A stretch of 64,000 bases of DNA from Clytia hemisphaerica (GCA_902728285.1 CACVBU010000975.1:130700-194699), one strand, 5' to 3'. Numbered from the stretch's first letter, positions 49,901 through 61,549 are shown. Numbers and translations are program-made. The notes: generated from the sequence alone by a model not told the origin.

Positions 49901-52900
49901 GCGGGAAAGAACTTTTGCAAGTCACTCAATAGTTTTTAACGTGTAATACTCTCGGGTATCTAATTACTTTTGATTGAAAACAATTTACCTTTCGGTAATT
50001 AGTTATTATAAAGTAAACAAAGGATGGTGAAAAATATGAGCATTTTTATTTTTATTATAAGCATCTACTTTATAAGAATCAAATCAAAAACTCTTGCTTA
50101 AAGGCAATTTACCTTTCGGTAATTAGTTTTTACAAAGTAAACAAAGGATGGCGAAAAATATGAGCATATTTATTTTTCTTATAAGCATCTACTTTATAAG
50201 AATCAAATCAATAACTCTTGATTAAAGGCAATTTACCTTTCGGTAATTAGTTATTATGAAGTAAACAAAGAACTATTGAGTAATTAATTGACTGCTTAAG
50301 TTAACAAAATGTGAGATTCTTCCGGTTTGATCAATTGGTATTTTAAGCAACTTTACTTAGTTTGCAAATTTTTAATCTCAAAAATCAAACAGACGGGTGG
50401 AAAGATAATTATAAAAATCAAAATGAGTTTAATCAAATTTTCAGGGCGGTCGCACCAGTGGGTGAAATGACTTTTCAGCCACTGTACTAGTATATTCTAA
50501 GAAAAGGGAACGTAAAAGTCAATGTATATTTGTGTCAAAAATTAAAAGTGAACATTAAAAACACAGTAGTGTGTGCGACGTTTCGACGGTTGTCTTTATC
50601 AAGTATTCTAAGAAAAGGGCATGTACTATAGTATGATGAAAGTTGAGTTTATAAACTTTGTTGGAAGAAAAACTGCCTATGTTATTAAGATTGCATTGTC
50701 ATTTGTATCTTATAGGTAGCAGCAAGTGCTGAGAAAGCATTTTCAAACGTTGTGAACAACGTGATGAGTGGAAAAGCCAACGAAATCTCTTTGAATCACC
50801 ATGCATTGACAAAGACTGCAAATGAACTCATCTCAAATGTCAAAGATGCATCTCATGGAGCCAATATGAAGAAATTACTGAAATTCAAAACACAAATTCT
50901 CAGCGAGATCAAGAAAATCAGTAAATTGCAGAAACAGTATGGTTTTAAAGCTAAAGGGGCTGGTGATCTGACCGAAGCTAGATCAGTGTTGGAGAAAGAT
51001 TTGAAGGTTGTCAGCGAACTGGAAGGCAGATTGAAGAATCAACACAAGCAAGCTGAAGCTGCCAACCATGACCAGAAAGCTTTTGGTCAATTCGCTAAGA
51101 GTGATTCTGAAACAATTCCTGATGAAACGTTAGGTTTTTCTTCTGAAGACGATACTAAGCAAACCAAAGCTGCTGGAAAATCGAAAGGAGGAAACAACAA
51201 ATTGAAAGAAATTCAACAATTACTGAAAGCTGAAATTAAACGATTGAAGAAGAAGAAGACTGGAAAGCCAGATCCACAATTGAATGATATCCGAAAAATG
51301 GTTCAAAAGAAATTGAAAGGGTTTTTGAAGAATGGAAACCTGGATAAAAATGCGTTTAAAAAATTAGCACCGGAGATCAAGGAGTTGGGTAACCTGCTGA
51401 AACATAGAATCAAAAATGCGAAATCATACCACAAGAAAGTCATGAAAGCTACTAAGGCTGCTACTAATGGTTTCGCTCCAGCACCTGTTACACATAAAGG
51501 TTTAAAAGAAGTTTTGAACCAAGCTCAAACCCTACTTTCGGCTACCTCACCACACAATGATTTACTCCAACAATCAATGACTCTGCAGGCTGCCAAGAAT
51601 GCTTTGACCAGAATCAAATCCAGCAACGTATCACTTGTCGGAAGCCAAAGCAGTAAAATGAAATCTCTATTAACTTCCCTAAACTCAAAACTTGGTAAGG
51701 TTTTCCAGCATGGTGGCTTCATGCAGAAGCCTCAACAACAACAAGGGCAAGGACAACAAAGTTATGATCAACTTCACCAAATCCAAGGGATGAACCCAGC
51801 AGGTCAAGCCGTTCAAGTACCATCCTCATTTGTCCAAGCATTCAAACCGAGACCTGGAGAATCTCTTTTGTTGCCCAAATCTCCTTACCAAGCTCAAGCT
51901 TTAGGTAAGAGAATCATACATTCAATTCTTGATTAATAAATAAGTGATGTTTGAAATATCCCTGTTTTGATCCGACAATTGATTACCAACTACTGTGTAG
52001 ATCGCGGTAGCAAATCCACGGCAAATCCATGATGTAATTCTTTTAAGGTTTTTCACCAACCAAAATTATTATCCATATAGCGGTCATTAAGTAAGCCATT
52101 AAAGATTCGAACGGCGGGCGGTATTGAAAGGTTCTATGACTCAAATAGTCATACCCGCGCTGAGAAAACTAAGGCGTCGTGCTTCAGAGGGCTGAAATAT
52201 CATTAACCGCCCTGGTTATAGGGCAATAACGTCATTTGTGGCCCGCTCGGAACTTTATTGAAGTCGTTGCATTGAAGCGGTGAGACTAAACCGACGTCAG
52301 AAAAAAAACACTTTTTGGTCATTTGCGGCCCGCTCGCAAGGGTACTTAAAACTTGTTGAAGTCATTGCATTGAAGCGAAAAGACTTGGCTGATGCTAGAA
52401 AAAAACATTGTTTGAATTTCCGATATAGATAATAATAGTAATAGCGTTAAGCTATCGTTCGTTGTTGTCATTAACTCTGCCCTTGCAGTTTGATTATTAG
52501 CCCTCTAGTGCCATTTGCGCCCTCCGCTTCGCGTCGGGCCCAAATGACACTCTCGGGCTATTAATCAAACTGTGCGGGCAGAAAATAACAACAACGACCT
52601 CAAACTGAACGCTATTGTTATATTATACAAATATGATAGTATGTCAAAGTGAAAGTTTATAGTGCAGTATTATCTTTTGCGTTCGATGGTCGAGTTGCAA
52701 AAATGGTCTGGAAATTGATGTTTTTTCTCTGAGATTTGAATGCATTTAATGTTTTCTCAACGTTCATCTAACGTTTTATGCACCTTATTGGACATTTGAT
52801 GACCGTTACAAGATCATAACAAGAATTGAAATACTAACAAATCTTTTTATCATTTCTTTCCAGCCAAAGCCGAAACACCAGAACCTGATTTCGATCCAGA

Positions 52901-54733
52901 TCAAACAAAACCAATGGCTGGAGCAGAGCCTGTCAACACATTGATCGATGCATTGGAAAGAGATATCACTGAAGTATGGTCATACAAAGATCAATTCCAA
53001 AATGCAGAATCTCTTGGATTAGACAACGAAAAGGTTTTTAAGTTTAAATTGTTAATTTAGAAATTAAGGCTGTATTTTAACAAAAATTTTTAGACCTATG
53101 TGCAATTTCAAGCAAGCTATAAGGCCCCTGAGGGGGGCACTTGTTTTAAAATTAACACAATGCACTTTGTGAAGCTTGAAAACGCAGCCTTAAGGACCGC
53201 ACACACGACCAGTCTTTTACCTAGAGTGCCACACCTGAGGATGAGGATGTGTCAAATTTGTCACAGTTCAAGAATGTGAAATCAGGATTAAGTCAGTTTC
53301 ACTTTTACACCATTAGCTTCAAAGCATGAATGGAAAAGAAATATTCCATTAGTTTATACTTCAGCGGCAAAAGAAGACATACTTTTCTTCTTAAGCACAT
53401 GCATACTCCTTCCCTGCACAGGAAATATATACTTGAGCGCCGAGAACAATTATATAAAAAATGATTCTCCATTTTCTTACAGGTCCACAATGCATATGCC
53501 AACTTAGGATCATTATCCGGGTTAAGTTTGAGAAGAGCTTTAGATCGAGCACTACGAGGCGAAGATGTCGGTCTTGCAATTGTCGGTGGTTCGATCTCAA
53601 AAGGAGGTCCTTTCAGTGAAAAAGGAATTGATTACATTTTGAAATCATATTTTTATGCTATTGAGGATTACTGGAATAAGATCATTCGTCCGGTCACTGG
53701 CTCCTCCTTGATTGTCCGGGATTGCTCCATTGGGGGTATCGCAACTGATTATTATTCATACTGCTTAAGAAGTCATTTACCCGACGATAAATTAACCAAT
53801 ATTGTCCTTTGGGAATTATCGGCAAATGATATGAAACGATTTGAAGAATCTGGGAAAAGTAGAACTCAACCTTTGGAACAGTTCGTTAGAAACGTCATCT
53901 CGTACCGTGCTAAACCATCCTTAATATTCGTCAACTTTTTCGCAAACTTGGATTGGGACGCCGATATGGCCGCTCATTGTCGTAACTTCGAAGACGAAGG
54001 AGGAGACGATATTGCTAAATACTACAAAATCACAAGTCTCAGCTGGCGAAACATGGTTTGCCCTGAACTACAATCTGGATCACCTCTCTTCACAAGAGAT
54101 AGGCTATTCTCAGAAGATAAATTCCATCCGTCAATCCAAGGGCATGCACAAGTCGCATATCTTCTCATTGATTACATCCGAACAGAGTTCCTGAAGAATC
54201 TGGTCAAAATGAGAACGACGAATATTGAAGATGCCGTCACACGTCTACAAATCCCACATTCTGTCTATGTGCCACGCCCGTTATTCCGTGATACAGTTAC
54301 ATGGAAACCTCTCTGTTACACTTACATGCTGACTGATGATAAAATGCCCAACAATACTCTACAGCTTGATACATCCGCAAGTGGTTCATTCAAAAGTGTA
54401 GTTGTCCGCGCGTTCAAAGTGCGTTCAGATAAGATAGCAGGTATGAATACGCAAGATAACGATCAACACGTCAGCTATACTATCCACCTACCCCCACATC
54501 CTGGAGGTGGAATCCAACCCTACAGAAGACTTGGAATCATGTCTTTCACCGATAACAGAAGTGCAAATATTCAATTTGATGCAGAACCAACTCAGACCAT
54601 AGAAACAGGGAAAAGATTCTTGGAAGGAACCACCATCAAATATATAGCAAAAGACATTCGACCCGGTGATCACCAGCTCTCTGTTAGATCTGGAAATAAT
54701 GGATTCTTAGTATGTGCTATTCTTGTTGGGTAG
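43932..54733 (+). CDS. Secreted acidic/Lys-rich helical protein with C-terminal SGNH hydrolase domain
   Basis: Eleven exons: 43932-44250, 44743-44955, 45495-45572, 46366-46556, 47048-47221, 47546-47759, 48081-48185, 48489-48898, 50716-51904, 52864-53033 and 53483-54733. All join in phase to 1437 residues; the exon 2 donor (GTAATT) is the least certain. A signal peptide (YTLQGLALLVILIPCIAC) is followed by acidic blocks (runs of Asp at about 289-305 and 364-373). Lys/Glu-rich, probably helical text follows (exon 9, residues about 569-965), with a Gln-rich patch. The C-terminal exon is an SGNH/GDSL-type fold: Ser in VGGSIS (about 1058), Gly in SIGG (1105), Asn in SANDM (1136) and Asp-x-x-His in DKFH (1233-1236), so all catalytic positions are kept. 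Likely an extracellular esterase or deacetylase anchored by its acidic arm; substrate unknown. Confidence 0.85.
45661..46014. mobile_element. G-run/C-run-ended MITE with 10-bp target duplication
   Basis: It starts CCCGGGGGGGGGGTACTAGG and ends GTACCCCCCCCCCCG. The exact 10-bp duplication GATTTTGCAG flanks it (45651-45660 and 46015-46024). The interior repeats GACCCTTAGAGAGACT about six times at 25-55 bp spacing. GTGCGGACGGGAC near the left is answered by CCGTCCGCACATACCC near the right. It is in intron 3 of the SGNH gene. Confidence 0.85.
49045..49701. mobile_element. MITE with perfect 30-bp inverted ends and 7-bp target duplication
   Basis: In intron 8 of the SGNH gene, the left end CAACGATGTAAAAATAATAG plus ATAACCAACT (49045-49074) is matched exactly by its complement at 49672-49701. 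ATTAAAG lies immediately outside both ends (49038-49044 and 49702-49708). At 657 bp it has no transposase-like frame. Perfect ends suggest recent activity. Confidence 0.85.
49981..50276 (+). repeat. 124-bp tandem repeat, 2.4 copies
   Basis: Units begin with CAATTTACCTTTCGGTAATT at 49981, 50105 and 50229; the third is incomplete. The first two are nearly identical and contain TTATAAGAATCAAATCA. They lie between GACCGCCCTGAA (49739-49750) and its complement TTCAGGGCGGTC (50440-50451), so the array may be internal to a larger element. In intron 8 of the SGNH gene. Confidence 0.9.
50512..50608 (+). repeat. Dispersed repeat, copy 2 (shared with 21620-21716)
   Basis: Same orientation and roughly 90 percent matching over about 95 bp by eye to 21620-21716, including GTGTCAAAAATTAAAAGTG and GTTGTCTTTATCAAGT. 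In intron 8 of the SGNH gene, about 110 bp before exon 9. Confidence 0.65.
52440..52616. mobile_element. Hairpin MITE in SGNH intron 10
   Basis: Arms AATAGCGTT...GTTGTTGTCA...CAGTTTGATTATTAGCCC and their complements pair over about 80 bp around a GC-rich loop CGCTTCGCGTCGGG. Upstream, 52230-52415 holds two direct copies of a GTCATTTG.GGCCCGCTCG unit followed by GAAGTC-TTGCATTGAAGCG. All is intronic repeat. Confidence 0.7.
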
Positions 54734-55560
54734 AATGGAAACGAGCTTAAGACTCTTGATAGAGGAAAGAGGCTAGCAAGACCCCCTGACAGACAATGGT
54801 TTACGCAAGAAAAACAATTAGAGAAAGAAGAGTAGGAAAACTATCATTTCCAATCCCAAGAATCCGTTTAGGCTTCTTTGGTGTTACATCAGGGACGCCT
54901 TGTAGTTGAATATTCTACTGTAGCATTGCAATTAAAAGTGCGAAGAGAACACTTGTATATTGGAGCTTCGGGACCTTTAAAACAAATAATTTTAGAGTTC
55001 TATGTATACCAATACTTTGCTAACAAATAGAAATTTTATCAATTTATAGATTGTAAATAGTGATATATAGATCATACATTTATTATTCGTAAGAATTCCA
55101 GAAAAAACGAAGAAAGCTTATTTTTATTCATCATTTGTTGATGCGTAGGGACCCGACAATAATGCGAGTTTTATAAAATCTGGCCCTGCTGCTATTATTT
55201 CGATTTTGTCATTCATCTGTTTTAATCACACTGAAGAACTGTATTGCTCCATAATTTAGTTGAATTGATTTGATTGAAAAGTCCAATTTCAAGGTGAGGG
55301 AAACTACACATAGAAACGAACATCACCAGGTCTAGCTTTAGTTCAATCCAGTAGCGTAGACAGGAGGGACGCAAATGTGTGTAGGAGAGCAGATTTTTAT
55401 GACACAGTAATTATCAATTTGTGATATGAATAGATAATTACAGTGTCATAAAAATCTGCTCTCCTACAGCAAATTTGCGCCCCTCCTGTCTACGCTACTG
55501 CAATCTGCTAATAAATTTTCAGCTTGTAAACCATAAGAACAATGAAGAACAATATACAAA
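54734..55560. other. Convergent 3' region of the SGNH and RING genes
   Basis: Both flanking genes end here, so the interval must hold both 3' UTRs. It is AT-rich and contains the hairpin MITE 55349-55500. No further gene seen. Confidence 0.6.
55349..55500. mobile_element. Near-perfect hairpin MITE with 5-bp target duplication
   Basis: A 152-bp fold-back: CAGTAGCGTAGACAGGAGGG...TGTAGGAGAGCAGATTTTTA on the left, and the complement ending CTCCTGTCTACGCTACTG on the right. CAATC flanks both sides (55344-55348, 55501-55505). A diverged relative is suggested near 43515-43560 (GTGTCATAAAAATCTACTCT). It sits between two converging genes and would be transcribed if either 3' UTR is long. Confidence 0.85.
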
Positions 55561-57119
55561 TTATCCAGTACTAGACACTGAATCAACGATCGAATGACCA
55601 GCCGTTAACTGACAATGATTTGAGTTATGTCCAACTTTATCACATTTGCTGCAAATGTATCGACCTAGTATTGTTTTATTTTCCTTGCATTCAACTCCTG
55701 TGTGACCACGTCTCAGACATCGCCAACAAAAATCTCTTGGTGACTCTTCGACATTTGATTCCTTTCGTGTTTCAACTTTATCCTTCTCTATGTGTTTCTT
55801 GCCCTTAGGTTTAGTATCTTTTTTAATTGGAATAACATTTTCATTTTCAGTAATTTTAGATTTTTCCTGGTCACATTTCTGATCGTCAACCTCTCTTTGA
55901 ATATTGTTCAAAGCCTTTTTTCGTAAATATCGGTTCAATTTTGCTTCAATATGACTGGTACCTTGTGTTTTTTCAATATCACTAATTTGTAATTGTTTGC
56001 ATTTTGTATTCGATACTGATTCACTATCTTGTGATATATTCTTCTTTATGGACACTTCGCGTGAAGCTTGTTTTAAGTTCGAGTCTGAAGACTGATCTAA
56101 TGGCTCACCAAGTTTAGCTTTCATAATATAATTATCAATAAGTAGTTGAGAATTGATTTCTTTCGAGCGTTGTACTTGCTCTTCGAGTTCTTGGACTTTC
56201 AAATCTCGGACACCGAATTCGTCCGTTCTGATTTGAGTCATGTGTTCCAAAGTATCAGTATTGATGGATTTGTAAACGCTGGTGATCTTGGTGTTGAGAA
56301 GTTTCTGTGGTGTCGACAGGGAGTGTGGTAACAGTTTGCCGTTCCTGAAAATCAATGGAAACAATCTCAGCAAATCAATGACGTATAAAAAATGTTACGA
56401 CTGCTCTAAGACACCCCTATGTCACAGACCCGCTGGGACCCCAGCCCCCTAGAAAGTTTGGCAAAAATTTCGTCCCCGGTGGGAAAATACCCTGGAATTT
56501 CAGCCCCACTGGGAATTTGACTTTGATGTCATCCCCATTCTAGATCTAATGTTTAAAAATTGCACTCCAAAACCATCTCTACTGGATTTTTTAACCTTGG
56601 AACAATAAAATTTCTATCCCCATTGAGATTTCCCACTGAGGAAAAAGTTCCACCAGGGCTGTGAGGCAGGGGTGTTCTAAGCTATTGGAAGTTATGTGGT
56701 GATATGGAAAATTTACCTCGAATACCTTACGTATATGGTTTGAACAGATTGAATCATTTTTAAAACCGACATCTTTTATATGAAAGTGCAATTCACAAAA
56801 CTACACAAGTTTGGATGCAAGACTTTAGTATTTCTTACCCAACTGCAAATTCTACCAATACTTCTAAGATTTGATTCACGAAGAATGACGGCTTCAATTT
56901 CATCACGTCAAATGATCGATAAACTAACGGCTGACGTTCTCGACATGTCGGGCAAAACAACGTCATAAGACCCATCTTGTTGGTGACACAAGCCTGCATT
57001 AGACATTGTTGACAGAATATATGTTGACATACTAACTGTTTTGGTTCATGGAAACGCTCTAAACATACCCCACACTTGCATATTTGATCCAATTTATTCA
57101 GTAATTCTTCAGTCGTCAT
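55561..57119 (-). CDS. RING-finger protein with two CCHC zinc knuckles
   Basis: Two minus-strand exons, 57119-56839 (ATG) and 56344-55561 (TAA), join in phase (GG|G) to 354 residues. A C3HC4 RING lies at residues 16-59 (CGVC.LxxF, CQHIFCQQC, CPTC), of the TRIM type. A stretch with coiled-coil character (VQELEEQVQRSKEIN) and a long charged Lys/Glu-rich linker follow. Two zinc knuckles, CWRCLRRGHTGVEC (about 300-313) and CSKCDKVGHNSNHC (about 325-338), end the protein. RING domains usually act as ubiquitin ligases; CCHC knuckles bind nucleic acid or proteins. No B-box is seen. The pairing suggests a ubiquitin ligase with an RNA- or DNA-binding tail, as inference. The single intron carries a MITE. 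Confidence 0.85.
56411..56675. mobile_element. ACACCCCTG-ended MITE, copy C, 6-bp target duplication
   Basis: Starts ACACCCCTATGTCACAGACC, ends GGCTGTGAGGCAGGGGTGT, flanked by TCTAAG (56405-56410 and 56676-56681). Internal phrases CCCCGGTGGGAAAATACCC and CCCCACTGGGAATTT match the copies at 12901 (reverse orientation) and 43599. In the intron of the RING gene. Confidence 0.8.
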
Positions 57120-57968
57120 TTTTTTACAAGCCTAGAATTGTATAAAAAATCTATAGTTTGATTTTTAACGCGCCCATAACGTCTTTAACATTATTTGCAT
57201 AAATTTAGAAAACGTTCTCCTTAATATATCATCTATTACCTTCGACTTAGTCAAATAAATAAAAAATTTAAAATGAAGAGCCTGGTGAAAGAAGATCAAA
57301 TTCAAGCTCTAATGGAAGTTACCACAGCCTGCTTGTACGCGAGACTGAAGAAATTATTTTTCTTTTTCCTTTTTCCAAATTAGTCTAGTCATATTTAGAA
57401 AAACTTAACAGCTATACAAAAAGTAAATCCTTTGCAAAATATAGAAACATACACAGCATTACACCTACACATACTGCTTTTGAATTGATTTACACCAGTT
57501 GTCAAATTCAACTTTCAGATGTATTATATCTTCATTATGCGTATATTCATTGCATTCATCAAGAAATCCGATTGATAACTACACGATGCAGAACTGATAG
57601 AAAGATTTCCATTCATTGAATCAAATGATTCTCTCTGGAAACATTGAACTGATATTTTATCTTGATTTCTTATAAGAATAAAATGTATTGAATGTATTGT
57701 GAATGTTTTATCACATTTTTCTGACTTTGTTTTCCTCCACCAACGCGCATGTGCAATGAAAAAATGAATTTCTATTTCTGCTCGGTTGGTATGATACTTC
57801 TATTTTTAACGGATACTAAAACATATAAAATCTTTGAAATGGGATTTCATTTGACAAAAGGATTCTAGGAAACTTGCAAAATTAGAAATAAAGAGATTAA
57901 CTTCAAATTAACCCTTAACATTTTTCCGATTCTGTCTTTCGGTGCATGTTTCCGGATACCATCTAATA
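57120..57968. other. Intergenic DNA between RING and GPCR genes
   Basis: About 850 bp between the 5' end of the RING gene and the 3' end of the GPCR gene, both on the minus strand. AT-rich; no exon, RNA gene or element recognised. Confidence 0.5.
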
Positions 57969-60443
57969 TTATTTTCTATTTGCCATATTTATTTTACCCA
58001 ACATCAGAACACGTCGAGCCATCCGCTTATTTGTTCGTTTCGCCATCGAAGCAAGTGTCTGACTTTTCAAGTAATCCTTCGTGTTTTTCTCTGGTTTGAA
58101 AAATATAATATAAATCTTTTTCCCGTACAAAAGCAACAAAACACAAATACAGTTATTCGTTGTTACTACCCATAAAGTCACATCCTTGCTATATTGATGT
58201 ATTTGAAATGGTTCAATCCCCAGCAATACAAAAAATGACATTATGGAGATAAAACTTAGGTAGATAATGGGTGTGGCTTCATTGAAAAGGCTTGGTAAGT
58301 TTCGTCCTCGATAAGCAGGGATAATACATGCCAAATGGATTGAGATGAAAAATATCACTTGAAACCTCACATGTAGAATATTCAAGCAATGTCTTTCAGT
58401 ACATAATTCTGCTTCGTAAGCTATCATTTCGATTCGAGGATAATCAAATAATAACACCAAACCGAATATAAGAAAACTTGCCGATGATAAACAAGCAACC
58501 AATGCAACTTGCTTTATGGAAGTCACAAAATGTTCTCGTTTGCTGATGCGTACACGCGCATTGAAAGCGGTCAAAATTTTCTGAGATTTGATCAGTATAA
58601 TTGAAGTGATTACGGTGTAGACCGGACAGATGATCGAGATACGTAATATACATATCTCAAGTGTACGATCAAGTAACAATACAAAAGGCACACCAATAAA
58701 AATATAGATATAACTCCCAGTTGTGATATGGAAGTTTTGAAATCAATTATTCGCCCTATAGGTGTGTTTCGATGTAAAACCAACACGAAAAGAGTGAAAA
58801 CTGTCAAGAAAAGGCTAACCAGTGAAAATGCTAAACTCAACATGACTTTAGTATCGGTCAACTTCATACGCAGTTCTTTGTAAGGATCGAAGCATCCTGT
58901 CTGATCCCCTAAAGGAATCAATCTTCCCTGACAAGAGACACAGGGTCCGTTTCCAAAAGTTGATTTGACTGTGTTTTTCGGGCACTTCTCACAAGTCCAT
59001 CCATAATGGTACCTCCATTTGGTTCTCTGTCTCAGAATTTGACCAAATACTTTGGTTTTCCCTGGTTGACAGACTATGCTGTAACACTTAGGGCTTCTTA
59101 GTCTAGGTTTGAAACTTGCCAGTTCTAAGTTATTTTCATTATCAGGATTAATGTTATGGTAAAGATCTGAAGGTGCCGAAAATGTACTTTCAAAACGTTG
59201 AATTTTCACCAATAGGTGCGTTCTATAATATTGCCAGACTGTACTTCTCAAGAAGAGACAAACTCGTTTATACAGTCTTAAGGTCTTGCTGCCATGTCTG
59301 TTTTGATAAATAACTTTCATGATTCGTTTAAATAGCCCTATACTTTCTTGATAGGTTTCTCGCTTTCGTTTCTCCGATTCATCTTCGTTTCGATACGGTG
59401 GCATTTCAAATATTGCAGCTTTTTGTAGGTGTGAATTATTAAGGAAAAGTTTTGATGATCCGTGAATTGGCAAAACGTTCTCTACGCACATTGTTTAGGT
59501 TGGATATAAAGTAATTGACATCGGTGAAATCGTGAGGTACATATGGGATTTCATGGGACACCCAAATCCTGCGATTTCCCTGGATCGGGGAATCGCCAGT
59601 CACAGCTTTAATGAATCGGTACTGCATGTTCGGATGACCAAATAAAATGGTAACGTTGACATCCAGTTCCTGTTTGAGATTCTGTATCGCAGTGCTCATA
59701 TTGAAACCCACTGCAGACGTGTTCACATATTGAGCAAAGAAACAAATATTTTTCGATTGATGTAGATACTTTAAAAAGTCTTCAAAATAATCATAATATA
59801 TACAATCTTTATGTTGTATTAAAGCTATAAGACCTACATGCTTCCATTGAAAGTATTCGAACTGATTTTTGAGGTTTTCTATATTGGATTTTATTATAGA
59901 TATTGATTGAGCCGATTCTTGATGATAATCAAAGAGATGTCGTTGATTGGTCGGGTTTAAAACCACCAATGGAAAGACACGCTCCATTTCCAATAAACCA
60001 TCAAGCAGAACTTCCTCTATTTGATCAAGGTAAGATAACACGAGTACGATATTAGTATCTGCAGCATGGTACACGTTACTGTTAGTCATATTTTGACTGT
60101 ACTTGATATCAAGAAAAACATCGCTGATAACCTTGGATAATAATTCTGAATGGTCACAAACATCGTAATATTCGTAGTTTATAAGTTCATCGAATCTAGT
60201 TACACCTGGATAAAGTTTGAATAACTCGGAATGACTCGGAATATCTATATGAAGCCATGATAAAAAAGATTGGTGGAATATCTCAGCTCGGGTGTTATCA
60301 AATGTTTGATTGATGTAGGGTCGTTTGTTGCATAGAGAGTATATTCCAATAATTCGGAAAGGTTGTTGCTCTATTTTTTGGGAATCGACTTGAATTAAAG
60401 CTGCCCAAAGGATAAAAGGTATGATTGCGTAACATTGATTCAT
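57969..60443 (-). pseudogene. Intronless class C GPCR with two frame breaks (pseudogene or assembly error)
   Basis: From an ATG at 60443 (signal peptide NQCYAIIPFILWAALIQ) to a stop at 57969 the coding sense runs through three frames. Frame 1 (to about 59453) is an extracellular periplasmic-binding-type ligand domain. Frame 2 (to about 58700) holds the Cys-rich linker (CEKCPKNTV, GPCVSCQGR, TGCFDPY), TM1 and NTPIGRIID. Frame 3 holds the rest of the 7TM domain (CILRIS, NEATPIIYLSF, KKIYIIFFKPEKN). These are metabotropic-glutamate-receptor-like signatures. The breaks fall at AAAACTTTT and TTTTT runs, one base extra and one base missing, and the total span remains divisible by three (825 codons). 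No introns are visible. Ligand unknown. A nearby alternative start at 60479 exists. Confidence 0.8.
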
Positions 60444-61095
60444 CTTGCAACTTTCCACTCCTTTTTGTCCGTGATACATTTGATATTGTGATGTCGATAT
60501 GGTATGGAATCGTCAATACGCATTGATTTTCCCAAACATTATTATTATATGAAGTCTCTTCTTTGCGATAGAACAATCTTTCTAAACCATTATTACCACG
60601 GATAATTCATCAGGGATGTCTGTAACTAGATGTGAGTTTTTCTTTTACTGTTTTTTTTCTTTTTCTCCTTTCCTTCCTTATGCTAGACAAGTTTCTTTGA
60701 AAATGGGTACACTAGTCCCAGTATACATAAAATCAAATTTAATTTATTAGGATTAATATTTAATCAGGCAGTCTTCTTATTTCTTCATATTTGTGATTTT
60801 GATAATCGTAACATGGAAAGAGTTTAATTTGATCTTCTCAATCGCAACCTATAGCGAGGTTCTGGGAGTTTTAAACTTATATAAAAAACGCGATATTCGA
60901 TTTCAATATTCAAAGTATTTCCCAGCATGAAAATAAAATAATCTTTGAGGCTTTCTTGACTTTATTTTATTTAGACCTTCCTTCTTTTACGTAATCAGCA
61001 TATTATCATGAAATTTTCTAAATCAGCTGTAAATATTCTCACGAAATTTGGTAACTAGGATGGGATTTCACATCCTATACATATTTGTACATTTA

Positions 61096-61172
61096 GAATT
61101 CCAGGGTATTTTCCCACCGGGGACGAAATTTTTGCCAAATTTTCTAGTGGGGCTGGGGTCCAGACAGGGGTG
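61096..61172. repeat. Truncated ACACCCCTG-family MITE
   Basis: GAATTCCAGGGTATTTTCCC, CCGGGGACGAAATTT, AGTGGGGCTGGGGTCC and CAGGGGTGT match one half of the copies at 43599 and 56411. The other half is missing. Confidence 0.65.
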
Positions 61173-61274
61173 TTATTATACTTTCTTAAACTAAACTAAG
61201 TTTATATGATTTACTTATTTTTACAAAAAACTACAAATTTTATATTACAGTAAGCTCTCGCTTATTCCAACTCC

Positions 61275-61549
61275 AGGGGAGGGGGTACTCAGGCAAATGG
61301 AGGGTACGGTATGTGCCGCCCTTAGGGATACCCTTTTTGGACATCCAAAGTCCCACTAAGGGTCGGAAAAATAGGAAAATTTCAACTTTTTACCCCAGAA
61401 AGATCGAAATTTGGTCAAATTTGTCCCACTAAGGATCGTAAAATTCCCAAAATTTTCCTTTGTTTTCTCCATTTTAGTCCCGGTAAGGGTCCAAAGTTTG
61501 AAAGTTGGGCGGCACCCCCCGTCAGCTCGTAACCCTAGTACCCCCCCCC
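61275..61549. mobile_element. G-run/C-run-ended element upstream of the orphan gene
   Basis: Starts GGGGAGGGGGTACTC and ends AACCCTAGTACCCCCCCCCA. Inside, CCCACTAAGGGTCGG and variants recur (about 61352, 61424, 61479), and TATGTGCCGCCC near the left is answered by GGGCGGCACC near the right. Outside, TTATTC-AA appears on both sides (61262 and about 61559), a possible imperfect target duplication. Confidence 0.65.
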
